Origin: Lepidurus packardi
Lineage: Eukaryota > Arthropoda > Branchiopoda > Notostraca > Triopsidae
Length of the DNA: 64,000 nucleotides
NCBI GenBank assembly: GCA_023053545.1
Contig: JAKZAN010000059.1
Coordinates: 62,001 to 126,000 of the forward strand
Direction of reading: 5' to 3'
The notes beneath the pieces were generated by a model that was not told the DNA's origin, did no database searches, and saw only the letters and a program-made list of their open reading frames with translations. The translations under genes and the position numbers were made by a program. Below, in pieces: positions 31,101 through 45,900 of this stretch; positions within the stretch are counted from its first letter, which is position 1, and every line of letters starts with the position of its first letter.

Positions 31101-34100
31101 GTAAAGAATTAATTAAGTCCGTAATGAATTAATTCATTCCGTAAGGAATTAAATCAGTCCGTAAGGAACTAATTCAGTCCGTAACTAATTATTTCAGTAA
31201 GTATGGAATTTAATCAATCAAAAAAATTAATTCAGTCCGTAAGGAATTAATTCAGTCCGTCAGGAATTAATTCAGTCCGTCAGGAATTAATTCAGTCCGT
31301 AATGAATTAAATAAGTCATTAAGGAATTAATTCAGTCCTTAAGGAATTAATTCAGTACGTAAGGAATTAATTAAGTCGGTAAGGAATTAATTATGTCGGT
31401 AAGGATTTAATTAAGTCCGTAATGAATTAATTCATTCCGTAAGGAATTAAATCAGTCCGTAATGAATTAATTACAGTCCGTAAGGAATTAATTCAGTCCG
31501 TAAGGAATTAGTTCAGTCCGTAAGGAATTAATTCAGTCCGTAAGGAATTAATTCAGTCCGTAAAGAATTCATTCAGTCCGCAGGGAATTAATTCAGTCCG
31601 TAATTAGTTAATTCAGTCCGTAATTAATTAATTCAGTCCGTAATTAATTAATTCAGTCCGTAATTAATAAATACAGTCCGTAAGGAATTAATTCAGTCCG
31701 TAACTAATTAATTCATTAAGAAAGGAATTTAATCAATCATAAAGAATTAATTCAGTCCGTAAGGAATTAATTCAGTCCGTAAGGAATTAATTCATTCCGT
31801 AAGGAATTAATTTAGTCAGTAAGGAAATAATTAAGTCCGTAATGAATTAATTAAGTCCGTAAGGTAATAATTCAGTCCCCTAGGAATTAATTCAGTCCGT
31901 AAGGAATTAATTCAGTCCCTAAGGAATTAATTCAGTCCGTAAGTAGTTAATTCAGTCCGTAATTAATTAATTCAGTCCGTAATAAATTAATTCAGTCCGT
32001 AAGGAATTAACTAAGTTTATAACTAATTAATTCAGTAAGTAAGGAATTCAATATATCATAAAGAATTAATTCAGTCCGTTAGGAATTAATTCAGTCCGTA
32101 ATGAATTAATTAAGTCCGAAAGGAATTAATTCAGTCCGTAAGTAATTAATTCAGTACGTAAGGAATTAATTAAGTCGGAAAGGATTTAATTAAGTCCGTA
32201 ATGAATTAATTCAGTCCGTAACTAATTAATTCAGTAAGTAAGGAATTCAATATATCATAAAGAATTAATTCAGTCCGTAAGGAATTAATTCAGCCGGTAA
32301 GGAATTAGTTCAGTCCGTAATGAATTAATTAAGTCCGTAAGTATTTATTTAATTCCGTAATGAATTCATTCATTCCGTAAGGAATTAATTCAGTCCGTAA
32401 GTAATTAATTCATTCCATAAGGAATTAATTCAGTCCGTAAGGAATAAGTTCAGTACGTAATGAATTAATTCAGTCCGTAATTAAATAATTCAGTCCGTAA
32501 TTAATTAATACATTCCGTAAGGAATTAATTAAGTCCGTAACTAATTAATTCAGTAAGAAAGGAATTTAATCAATCATAAAGAATTAATTCAGTCCGTAAG
32601 GAATTAATTCTGTCCGTAAGGAATTAATTCAGTCCGTAAGGAATTAATTCAGTACGTAAGGAATTAATGAAATCCGTAATGAATTAATTCATTCCGTAAG
32701 GAATTAAATCAGTCCGTAAGGAATTAATTCAGTCCATAAGGAATTAGTTCCGTCCGTAAGGAATTAATTCAGTCCGTAAGGAATTAATTCAGTCCGTAAG
32801 GAATTAATTAAGTCCGTAAGGTAATAGTTCAGTCCCCTAGGAATTAATTCAGTCCGTAAGGAAATAATTCAGTCAATAAGAAATTAATCCAGTCAGTAAG
32901 TAGTTAATTCAGTCCGTAATTAATTAATTCAGTCCGTAATTAATTAATTCTTTCCGTAAGGAATTAATTCAGTTTGTAACTAATTAATTCAGTAAGTAAG
33001 GAATTCAATATATCATAAATAATTAATTCAGTCCGTAAGGAATTAATTCAGTCCGTAAGGAAATAATTCAGTCCGTAATGAATTAATTAAGTCCGTAAGG
33101 AATTAATTCAGTCCGTAGGGAATTAATTCATTCCGTAAGGAATTAATTCAGTCCGTAAGGAATTATTTCAGTCCGTAAGTAGTTAATTCAGTCCGTAATT
33201 AATTAATTCAGTCCGTAATTAATTAAATCAGTCCGTAAGGAATTAATTCAGTTTATAACTAATTAATTCAGTAAGTAAGGAATTCAATATATCATAAAGA
33301 ATTAATTCAGTCCGTAAGGAATTAATTCAGTCCTGAACTTATTCCTTACGGACGTACTGAACTTATTCCTTACGGACTGAATTAATTCCTTACGGACTGA
33401 ATTAATACCTTACGGACTGAATTAATTCCTTACGGACTGAATTAATTCCTTACGGACTGAATTAATTCCTTACGGACCTAATTAATTCCTTACGGACGGA
33501 ATTAATTCTTTACGGACTAAATTAATTCCTTACGGACTTAATTAATTCCTTACGTACTTAATTAATTCCTTACGGTCTGAATTAATTCCGTACGGATTTA
33601 AATAATTCCTTACGGACTGAATTAATTTCTTACGGACTGAATTAATTCATTATGGACTAAATTAATTCCGTAAGGAATGAATGAATTAATTACGGACTGA
33701 AAAAATTCCTTACGGACTGAATTAATTAATTACGGACTGAAATAATTCCTTACAGACTGAATTAATTCCTTACGGACTGAATTAATTCCTTACGGACTGA
33801 ATTAATTCTTTACGGACTGAATTAATTCATTACGGACTGAATTAATTCCTTACGGACTTAATTAATTCCTTACTCACTGAATTCATTCCTTACGGACTGA
33901 ATTAATTCCTTACGGACTGAATTAGTTCCTCACGGACTGAATTAATTCTTTAGGAATGATTGAATTCCTTTCTTACTGAATTAATTCCTTACGGACTGAA
34001 TGAATTCCTTACGGACTGATTTAATTTCATACGGAATGAATTAATACCTAACGGACTGAATTAAATCCTTACGGACCGAATTAATTCCTTAGGGACTGAA

Positions 34101-35330
34101 TTAATTCCTTACGGACTGAATTAATTCCTTACGGACTGAATTAATTCCTTACGGACTGAATTAGTTCCTCACGGACTGAATTAATTCTTTAGGATTGATT
34201 GAATTCCTTTCTTACTGAATTAATTCCTTACGGACTGAATGAATTCCTTACGGACTGATTTAATTTCATACGGACTGAATTAATACCTAACGGACTGAAT
34301 TAAATCCTTACGGACCGAATTAATTCCTTACGGACTGAATTAATTCCTTACGGACTTAATTAATTCCTTACGGACTGAATTAATTCCTTACGGACTGAAT
34401 GAATTCCTTACGGACTGAATTATTACATTACGGACTGAATTAATTCCTTACGGACTGAATTAATTCCTTACGGACTGAATTATTACATTACGGACTGAAT
34501 TAATTCCTTACGGACAGAATTAATTCCTTACGGACTGAATTAATTCCTTACGGACTGAATTAATTCTTTACGGACTGAATTATTTCCTTACGGACTGAAT
34601 TAACTCTTTAGGATTGATTGAATTCCATTCTTACTGAATTAATTCCTTACGGACTGAATTAATTCTTTAGGTTGATTGAATTCCATTCTTACTGAATTAA
34701 TTCCTTACGGACTGAATTAATTCCTTACGGACTGAATTAATTTCATACGGACTGAATTAATTCATTACGGACTTAATTAATCCATTACGGACTGAATTAA
34801 TTCCTTACGTACTGAACTTATTCCATACGGACTGAATTAATTCCTTACGGACTGAATTAATACCTTACGGACTGAATTAATTCATTACGGATTGAATTAA
34901 TTCCTTACGGACTGAATTAATTCCTTACGGACCTAATTAATTCCTTACGGACGGAATTAATTCTTTACGGACTAAATTAATTCCTTACGGACTTAATTAA
35001 TTCCTTACGTACTTAATTAATTCCTTACGGTCTGAATTAATTCCGTACGGATTTAATTAATTCCTTACGGACTGAATTAATTTCTTACGGACTGAATTAA
35101 TTCATTATGGACTTAAATAATTCCGTAATGAATGAATGAATTAATTACGGACTGAAATAATTCCTTACGGACTGAATTAATTAATTACGGACTGAAATAA
35201 TTCCTTACAGACTGAATTAATTCCTTACGGACTGAATTAATTCCTTACGGACTGAATTAATTCTTTACGGACTGAATTAATTCATTACGGACTTAATTAA
35301 TCCATTACGGACTGAATTATTTCCTTACGT

Positions 35331-38300
35331 ACTGAAGTTATTCCTTACGGACTGAATTAATTGCTTACGGACTGAATTAATTCCTTACGGACTGAATTAA
35401 TACCTTACGGACTGAATTAAATCCTTACGGACTGAATTAATTCCTTACGGACTTAATTAATTCCTTACGGACTTAATTAATTCCTTACGGACTAAATTAA
35501 TTCCTTACGGACTGAATTAATTAATTACGGACTGAATTGATTCCTTACGGACTGAATTAATTCCTTACGGACTTAATTAATTCCTTACGGACTGAATTAA
35601 TTCCTTACGGACTGAATTAATTCCTTACGGACTGAATTAGTTCCTCACGGACTGAATTAATTCTTTAGGATTGATTGAATTCCTTTCTTACTGAATTAAT
35701 TCCTTACGGACTGAATGAATTCCTTACGGACTGATTTAATTTCATACGGAATGAATTAGTACCTAACGGACTGAATTAAATCCTTACGGACCGAATTAAT
35801 TCCTTACGGACTGAATTAATTCCTTACGGACTTAATTAATTCCTTACGGACTGAATTAATTCCTTACGGACTGAATTAATTCCTTACGGACTGAATTAGT
35901 TCCTCACGGACTGAATTAATTATTTAGGATTGATTGAATTCCTTTCTTACTGAATTAATTCCTTACGGACTGAATGAATTCCTTACGGACTGAATTATTA
36001 CATTACGGACTGAATTAATTCCTTACGGACTGAATTAATTCCTTACGGACTGAATTAATTCCTTACGGACTGAATTATTACATTACGGACTGAATTAATT
36101 CCTTACGGAATGAATTAATTCCTTACGGACTGAATTATTTCCTTACGGACTGAATTAACTCTTTAGGATTGATTGAATTCCATTCTTACTGAATTAATTC
36201 CTTACGGACTGAATTAATTCCTTACGGACTGAATTAATTTCATACGGACTTAATTAATCCATTACGGACTGAATCAATTCCTTACGTACTGAACTTATTC
36301 CTTACGGACTGAATTAATTCCTTACGGACTGAATTAATACCTTACGGACTGAATTAATTCATTACGGATTGAATTAATTCCTTACGGACTGAATTAATTC
36401 CTTACGGACCTAATTAATTCCTTACGGACGGAATTAATTCTTTACGGACTAAATTAATTCCTTACGGACTTAATTAATTCCTTACGTACTTAATTAATTC
36501 CTTACGGTCTGAATTAATTCCGTACGGATTTAATTAATTCCTTACGGACTGAATTAATTTCTTACGGACTGAATTAATTCATTATGGACTTAAATAATTC
36601 CGTAATGAATGAATTAATTAATTACGGACTGAAATAATTCCTTACAGACTGAATTAATTCCTTACGGACTGAATTAATTCCTTACGGACTGAATTAATTC
36701 TTTACGGACTGAATTAATTCATTACGGACTAAATTAATCCATTACGGACTGAATTATTTCCTTACGTACTGAAGTTATTCCTTACGGACTGAATTAATTG
36801 CTTATGGACTGAATTAATTCCTTACGGAATGAATTAATACCTTACGGACTGAATTAAATCCTTACGGACTGAATTAATTCCTTACGGACTTAATTAATTC
36901 CTTACGGACTTAATTAATTCCTTACGGACTAAATTAATTCCTTACGGACTGAATTAATTCATTACGGACTGAATTGATTCCTTACGGACTGAACTAATTC
37001 ATTACATACCTAACTAATTCCATACGGACGGAATTAATTCTTTACGGACTGAATTAATTCCTTACGGTCTGAATTAATTCCGTACGGATTTAATTAATTC
37101 CTTACGGACTGAATTAATTCCTTACGGACTGAATTAATTCCTTACGGACTGAATTAGTTCCTCACGGACTGAATTAATTCTTTAGGATTGATTGAATTCC
37201 TTTCTTACTGAATTAATTCCTTACGGACTGAATGAATTCCTTACGGACTGATTTAATTTCATACGGAATGAATTAATACCTAACGGACTGAATTAAATCC
37301 TTACGGACCGAATTAATTCCTTACGGACTGAATTAATTCCTTACGGACTTAATTAATTCCTTACGGACTGAATTAATTCCTTACGGACTGAATTAATTCC
37401 TTACGGACTGAATTAGTTCCTCACGGACTGAATTAATTCTTTAGGATTGATTGAATTCCTTTCTTACTGAATTAATTCCTTACGGACTGAATGAATTCCT
37501 TACGGACTGAATTATTACATTACGGACTGAATTAATTCCTTACGGACTGAATTAATTCCTTACGGACTGAATTAATTCCTTACGGACTGAATTAATTCCT
37601 TACGGACTGAATTATTACATTACGGACTGAATTAATTCCTTACGGACAGAATTAATTCCTTACGGACTGAATTAATTCCTTACGGAATGAATTAATTCCT
37701 TACGGACTGAATTATTTCCTTACGGACTGAATTAACTCTTTAGGATTGATTGAATTCCATTCTTACTGAATTAATTCCTTACGGACTGAATTAATTCCTT
37801 ACGGACTGAATTAATTTCATACGGGCTTAATTAATCCATTACGGACTGAATCAATTCCTTACGTACTGAACTTATTCCTTACGGACTGAATTAATACCTT
37901 ACGGACTGAATTAATTCATTACGGATTGAATTAATTCCTTACGGACTGAATTAATTCCTTACGGACCTAATTAATTCCTTACGGACGGAATTAATTCTTT
38001 ACGGACTAAATTAATTCCTTACGGACTTAATTAATTACTTACGTACTTAATTAATTCCTTACGGTCTGAATTAATTCCGTACGGATTTAATTAATTCCTT
38101 ACGGACTGAATTAATTTTTTACGGACTTAATTAATTCATTATGGACTTAAATAATTCCGTAATGAATGAATGAATTAATTACGGACTGAAATAATTCCTT
38201 ACGGACTGAATTAATTAATTACGGACTGAAATAATTCCTTACAGACTGAATTAATTCCTTACGGACTGAATTAATTCCTTACGGACTGAATTAATTCTTT

Positions 38301-39942
38301 ACGGACTGAATTAATTCATTACGGACTTAATTAATCCATTACGGACTGAATTATTTCCTTACGTACTGAAGTTATTCCTTACGGACTGAATTAATTGCTT
38401 ATGGACTGAATTAATTCCTTACGGAATGAATTAATACCTTACGGACTGAATTTAATCCTTACGGACTGAATTAATTCCTTACGGACTTAATTAATTCCTT
38501 ACGGACTTAATTAATTCCTTACGGACTAAATTAATTCCTTACGGACTGAATTAATTCATTACGGACTGAATTGATTCCTTACGGACTGAACTAATTCATT
38601 ACATACCTAACTAATTCCATACGGACGGAATTAATTCTTTACGGACTGAATTAATTCCTTACGGTCTGAATTAATTCCGTACGGATTTAATTAATTCCTT
38701 ACGGACTGAATTAATTCCTTACGGACTGAATTAATTCCTTACGGACTGAATTAGTTCCTCACGGACTGAATTAATTCTTTAGGATTGATTGAATTCCTTT
38801 CTTACTGAATTAATTCCTTACGGACTGAATGAATTCCTTACGGACTGATTTAATTTCATACGGAATGAATTAATACCTAACGGACTGAATTAAATCCTTA
38901 CGGACCGAATTAATTCCTTACGGACTGAATTAATTCCTTACGGACTTAATTAATTCCTTACGGACTGAATTAATTCCTTACGGACTGAATTAATTCCTTA
39001 CGGACTGAATTAGTTCCTCACGGACTGAATTAATTCTTTAGGATTGATTGAATTCCTTTCTTACTGAATTAATTCCTTACGGACTGAATGAATTCCTTAC
39101 GGACTGAATTATTACATTACGGACTGAATTAATTCCTTACGGACTGAATTAATTCCTTACGGACTGAATTAATTCCTTACGGACTGAATTATTACATTAC
39201 GGACTGAATTAATTCCTTACGGACAGAATTAATTCCTTACGGACTGAATTAATTCCTTACGGAATGAATTAATTCCTTACGGACTGAATTATTTCCTTAC
39301 GGACTGAATTAACTCTTTAGGATTGATTGAATTCCATTCTTACTGAATTAATTCCTTACGGACTGAATTAATTCCTTACGGACTGAATTAATTTCATACG
39401 GGCTTAATTAATCCATTACGGACTGAATCAATTCCTTACGTACTGAACTTATTCCTTACGGACTGAATTAATACCTTACGGACTGAATTAATTCATTACG
39501 GATTGAATTAATTCCTTACGGACTGAATTAATTCCTTACGGACCTAATTAATTCCTTACGGACGGAATTAATTCTTTACGGACTAAATTAATTCCTTACG
39601 GACTTAATTAATTACTTACGTACTTAATTAATTCCTTACGGTCTGAATTAATTCCGTACGGATTTAATTAATTCCTTACGGACTGAATTAATTTTTTACG
39701 GACTGAATTAATTCATTATGGACTTAAATAATTCCGTAATGAATGAATGAATTAATTACGGACTGAAATAATTCCTTACGGACTGAATTAATTAATTACG
39801 GACTGAAATAATTCCTTACAGACTGAATTAATTCCTTACGGACTGAATTAATTCCTTACGGACTGAATTAATTCTTTACGGACTGAATTAATTCATTACG
39901 GACTTAATTAATCCATTACGGACTGAATTATTTCCTTACGTA
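35331..39942 (+). repeat. S3 higher-order repeat ladder of about 1.4-1.6 kb
   Basis: The marker ACTGAAGTTA occurs at 35331, 36768, 38365 and 39942, spacings of 1437, 1597 and 1577 bp. An independent marker (ACATACC at 37004, 38601 and 40178) gives 1597 and 1577 again. These are therefore true multimeric units differing by whole monomers. Confidence 0.8.
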
Positions 39943-42900
39943 CTGAAGTTATTCCTTACGGACTGAATTAATTGCTTACGGACTGAATTAATTCCTTACG
40001 GACTGAATTAATACCTTACGGACTGAATTAAATCCTTACGGACTGAATTAATTACTTACGGACTTAATTAATTCCTTACGGACTGAATTAATTCCTTACG
40101 GACTAAATTAATTCCTTACGGACTGAATTAATTCATTACGGACTGAATTGATTCCTTACGGACTGAACTAATTCCTTACATACCTAACTAATTCCTTACG
40201 GACGGAATTAATTCTTTACGGACTGAATTAATTCCTTACGGTCTGAATTAATTCGGTACGGATTTAATTAATTCCTTACGGACTGAATTAATTCCTTACG
40301 GACTGAATTAATTCATTATGGACTTAATTAATTCGTTACGGACTGAATTAATTCCTTACGGACTGAATTAATTCCTTACGGACAGAATTAATTCCTTACG
40401 GACTGAATTAATTCCTTACGGACTGAATTAATTCCTTACGGACTGAATTAATTCCTTACGGACTGAATTAATTCCTTACGGACTGAAATAATTCCTTACG
40501 GACTGAATTATTTCCTTCGGACTGAATTAATTCTTTAGGATTGATTGAATTCCGTTCTTACTGAAATAATTCCTTACGGACTGAATTAATTCCTTAATTA
40601 ATTCCTTACGGACTGAATTAATTTCATACGGACTGAATTAATTCATTACGGACTGAATTAATTCCTTACGGACTGAATTAATTCCTTACGGACTGAATTA
40701 ATTCCTTACGGACTGAATTAATTCCTTACGGACTGAATTAATTCCTTACGGACTGAATTAATTCCTTACGGACTGAATTAATTCCTTACGGACTGAATTA
40801 ATTCCTTACGGACTGAATTAATTCCTTACGGACTGAATTATTTCCTTCGGACTGAATTAATTCTTTAGGATTGATTGAATTCCGTTCTTACTGAAATAAT
40901 TCCTTACGGACTGAATTAATTCCTTAATTAATTCCTTACGGACTGAATTAATTTCATACGGACTGAATTAATTCATTACGGACTTAATTAATCCATTACG
41001 GACTTAATTAATTCCTTACGTACTGAACTTATTCCTTACGGACTGAATTAATTCCTTACGGACTGAATTAATTCCTTACGGACAGAATTAATTCCTTACG
41101 GACTGAATTATTTCCTTACGGACTGAATTAATTATTTAGGATTGATTGAATTCCTTACGGACTGAATTAATTCCTTAATTAATTCCTTACGGACTGAATT
41201 AATTTCATACGGACTGAATTAATTCCTTACGGACTGAATTAATTCCTTACGGACTGAATTATTTCCTTACGGACTGAATTAATTCTTTAGGATTGATTGA
41301 ATTCCTTTCTTAATGAATTAATTCCTTACGTACTGAACTTATTCCTTACGGACTGAATTAATTCCTTACGGACTGAATTAATTCCTTACGGACTGAATTA
41401 ATACCTTACGGACTGAATTAAATCCTTACGGACCGAATTAATTCCTTACGGACTTAATTAATTCCTTACGGACTTAATTAATTCCTTACGGACTTAATTA
41501 ATTCCTTACGGACTGAACTAATTCCTTACGGACTGAATTAAATCCTTACGGACCGAATTAATTCCTTACGGACTGAATTAATTCCTTACGGACTTAATTA
41601 ATTCCTTACGGACTGAATTAATTCCTTACGGACTGAATTAATTCCTTACGGACTGATTTAATTTCATACGGAATGAATTAATACCAAACGGACTGAATTA
41701 AATCCTTACGGACTGAATTAGTTCCTCACGGACTGAATTAATTCTTTAGGATTGATTGAATTCCTTTCTTACTGAATTAATTCCTTACGGACTGAATGAA
41801 TTCCTTACGGACTGAATTATTACATTACGGACTGAATTAATTCCTTACGGACTGAATTAATTCCTTACGGACTGAATTATTACATTACGGACTGAATTAA
41901 TTCCTTACGGACAGAATTAATTCCTTACGGACTGAATTAATTCCTTACGGACTGAATTAATTCCTTACGGACTGAATTATTTCCTTACGGACTGAATTAA
42001 CTCTTTAGGATTGATTGAATTCCATTCTTACTGAATTAATTCCTTACGGAATGAATTAATTCTTTAGGTTGATTGAATTCCATTCTTACTGAATTAATTC
42101 CTTACGGACTGAATTAATTCCTTACGGACTGAATTAATACCTTACGGACTGAATTAATTCATTACGGATTGAATTAATTCCTTACGGACTGAATTAATTC
42201 CTTACGGACCTAATTAATTCCTTACGGACGGAATTAATTCTTTACGGATTAAATTAATTCCTTACGGACTTAATTAATTCCTTACGTACTTAATTAATTC
42301 CTTACGGTCTGAATTAATTCCTTACGTACTTAATTAATTCCTTACGGTCTGAATTAATTCCGTACGGATTTAATTAATTCCTTACGGACTGAATTAATTT
42401 CTTACGGACTGAATTCATTCATTATGGACTGAATTAATTCTTTACGGACTGAATTAATTCATTACGGACTTAATTAATCCATTACGGACTGAATTATTTC
42501 CTTACGTACTGAAGTTATTCCTTACGGACTGAATTAATTGCTTACGGACTGAATTAATTCCTTACGGACTGAATTAATACCTTACGGACTGAATTAAATC
42601 CTTACGGACCGAATTAATTCCTTACGGACTGAATTAATTCCTTACGGACTTAATTAATTCCTTACGGACTGAATTAATTCCTTACGGACTGAATTAATTC
42701 CTTACGGACTGAATTAGTTCCTCACGGACTGAATTAATTCTTTAGGATTGATTGAATTCCTTTCTTACTGAATTAATTCCTTACGGACTGAATGAATTCC
42801 TTACGGACTGATTTAATTTCATACGGAATGAATTAATACCTAACGGACTGAATTAAATCCTTACGTACCGAATTAATTCCTTACGGACTGAATTAATTCC

Positions 42901-45900
42901 TTACGGACTGAATTAATTCCTTACGGACTGAATTAATTCCTTACGGACTGAATTAGTTCCTCACGGACTGAATTAATTCTTTAGGATTGATTGAATTCCT
43001 TTCTTACTGAATTAATTCCTTACGGACTGAATGAATTCCTTACGGACTGAATTATTACATTACGGACTGAATTAATTCCTTACAGACTGAATTAATTCCT
43101 TACGGACTGAATTATTACATTACGGACTGAATTAATTCCTTACGGACAGAATTAATTCCTTACGGACTGAATTAATTCCTTACGGACTGAATTAATTCCT
43201 TACGGACTGAATTATTTCCTTACGGACTGAATTAACTCTTTAGGATTGATTGAATTCCATTCTTACTGAATTAATTCCTTACGGACTGAATTAATTCTTT
43301 AGGTTGATTGAATTCCATTCTTACTGAATTAATTCCTTACGGACTGAATTAATTCCTTACGGACTGAATTAATACCTTACGGACTGAATTAATTCATTAC
43401 GGATTGAATTAATTCCTTACGGACTGAATTAATTCCTTACGGACCTAATTAATTCCTTACGGACGGAATTAATTCTTTACGGACTGAATTAATTCCGTAC
43501 GGATTTAATTAATTCCTTACGGACTGAATTAATTTCTTACGGACTGAATTAATTCATTATGGACTTAATTAATTCCGTAAGGAATGAATGAATTAATTAC
43601 GGACTGAAATAATTCCTTACGGACTGAATTAATTAATTACGGACTGAAATAATTCCTTACAGACTGAATTAATTCCTTACGGACTGAATTAATTCTTTAC
43701 GGACTGAATTAATTCATTACGGACTTAATTAATCCATTACGGACTGAATTATTTCCTTACGTACTGAAGTTATTCCTTACGGACTGAATTAATTGCTTAC
43801 GGACTGAATTAATTCCTTACGGACTGAATTAATACCTTACGGACTGAATTAAATCCTTACGGACTGAATTAATTCCTTACGGACTTAATTAATTCCTTAC
43901 GGACTTAATTAATTCCTTACGGACTAAATTAATTCCTTACGGACTGAATTAATTCATTACGGACTGAATTGATTCCTTACGGACTGAACTAATTCCTTAC
44001 ATACCTAACTAATTCCTTACGGACGGAATTAATTCTTTACGGACTGAATTAATTCCTTACGGTCTGAATTAATTCCGTACGGATTTAATTAATTCCTTAC
44101 GGACTGAATTAATTCCTTACGGACTGAATTAATTCATTATGGACTTAATTAATTCGTTACGGACTGAATTAATTCCTTACGGACTGAATTAATTCCTTAC
44201 GGACTGAATTATTTCCTTACGGACTGAAATAATTCTTTAGGATTGATTGAATTCCGTTCTTACTGAATTAATTCCTTACGGACTGAATTAATTCCTTAAT
44301 TAATTCCTTACGGACTGAATTAATTTCATACGGACTGAATTAATTCATTACGGACTTAATTAATCCATTACGGACTGAATTAATTTCTTACGGAATGAAT
44401 TAATTCCTTACGGACTTAATTAATTCCTTACGGACTGAATTAATACCTTACGGACTGAATTAATTCCTTACGGACTTAATTAATTAATTACGGACTGAAT
44501 TAATTCATTATGGAATTAATTAATTCGTTACGGACTGAATTAATTCCTTACGGACTGAATTAATTCCTTACGGACTGAATTATTTCCTTACGGACTGAAA
44601 TAATTATTTAGGATTGATTGAATTCCGTTCTTACTGAATTAATTCCTTTCGGACTGAATTAATTCCTTAATTAATTCCTTACGGACTGAATTAATTCCTT
44701 ACGGACTTAATTAATTCCTTACGGACTGAATTAATACCTTACGGACTGAATTAAATCTTTACGGACAGAATTAATTCCTTACGGACTGAATAATTTCCTT
44801 ACGGACTGAATTAATTCATTAGGATTGATTGAATTCCTTTCTTATTGAATTAATTCCTTACGGACTGAATTAATTCCTTAATTAATTCCTTACGGACTGA
44901 ATAAATTTCATACGGACTAAATTAATTCATTACGGACTTAATTAATCCATTTCGGACTGAATTAATTCCTTAAGTACTGAACTTATTCCTTACGGACTGA
45001 ATTAATTCCTTACGGACTGAATTAATTCCTTACGGACAGAATTAATTCCTTACGGACTGAATTATTTCCTTACGGACTGAATTAATTCTTTAGGATTGAT
45101 TGAATTCCTTACGGACTGAATTTATTCCTTAATTAATTCCTTACAGACTGAATTAATTTCATACGGACTGAATTAATTCATTACGGACTTAATTAATCCA
45201 TTACGGACAGAATTAATTCCATACGGACTGAACTAATTCCTTACGGACTTAATTAATTCCTTACGGACTGAATTAATTCCTTACGGACAAAACTATTTTC
45301 TTACGGACTGAATTAACTCTGTAGGATTGATTGAATTCCATTCTTACTGAATTAATTCCTTACGGACTGAATTAATTCCTTACGGACTGAATAATTTCCT
45401 TACGGACTGAATTAATTCTTTAGGATTGATTGAATTCCTTTCTTACTGAATTAATTACTTACGGACTGAATTAATTCCTTACGGACTGAATTAATTCCTT
45501 ACGGACTGAATTAATTCCTTACGGACTGAATTAATTCCTTACGGACTGAATTAATTCCTTACGGACTTAATTAATTCCTTACGGACTGAATTAGTTCCTT
45601 ACGGACTGAATTAATTCCTTACGGACTGAATTAATTCCTTACGGACTGAATTAGTTCCTCACGGACTGAATTAATTCTTTAGGATTGATTGAATTCCTTT
45701 CTTACTGAATTAAATCCTTACGGACCGAATGAATTCCTTACGGACTGATTTAATTTCGTACGGACTGAATTAATTCCTTACGGACTTAATTAATCCATTA
45801 CGGACTGAATTAATTCCTTACGGACTGAATTATTACATTACGGACTGAATTAATTCCTTACGGACTGAATTAATTCCTTACGGACTGAATTATTTCCTTA

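Larger units (their letters stand above)
21143..33333 (-). repeat. Satellite block S2, 20-bp monomers (minus orientation)
   Basis: About 12.2 kb, roughly 600 monomers whose consensus on the plus strand reads AGTCCGTAAGGAATTAATTC. Variants recur in fixed order: CAATATATCATAAAG units (near 22612, 23790, 26525, 26723, 27763, 28500, 29250 and others), CCCCTAGG units and CCGGTAAGG units. The array is therefore built of higher-order repeats. Stop codons occur in all frames; I see no gene, no RNA gene and no interspersed element in it. Confidence 0.98.
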
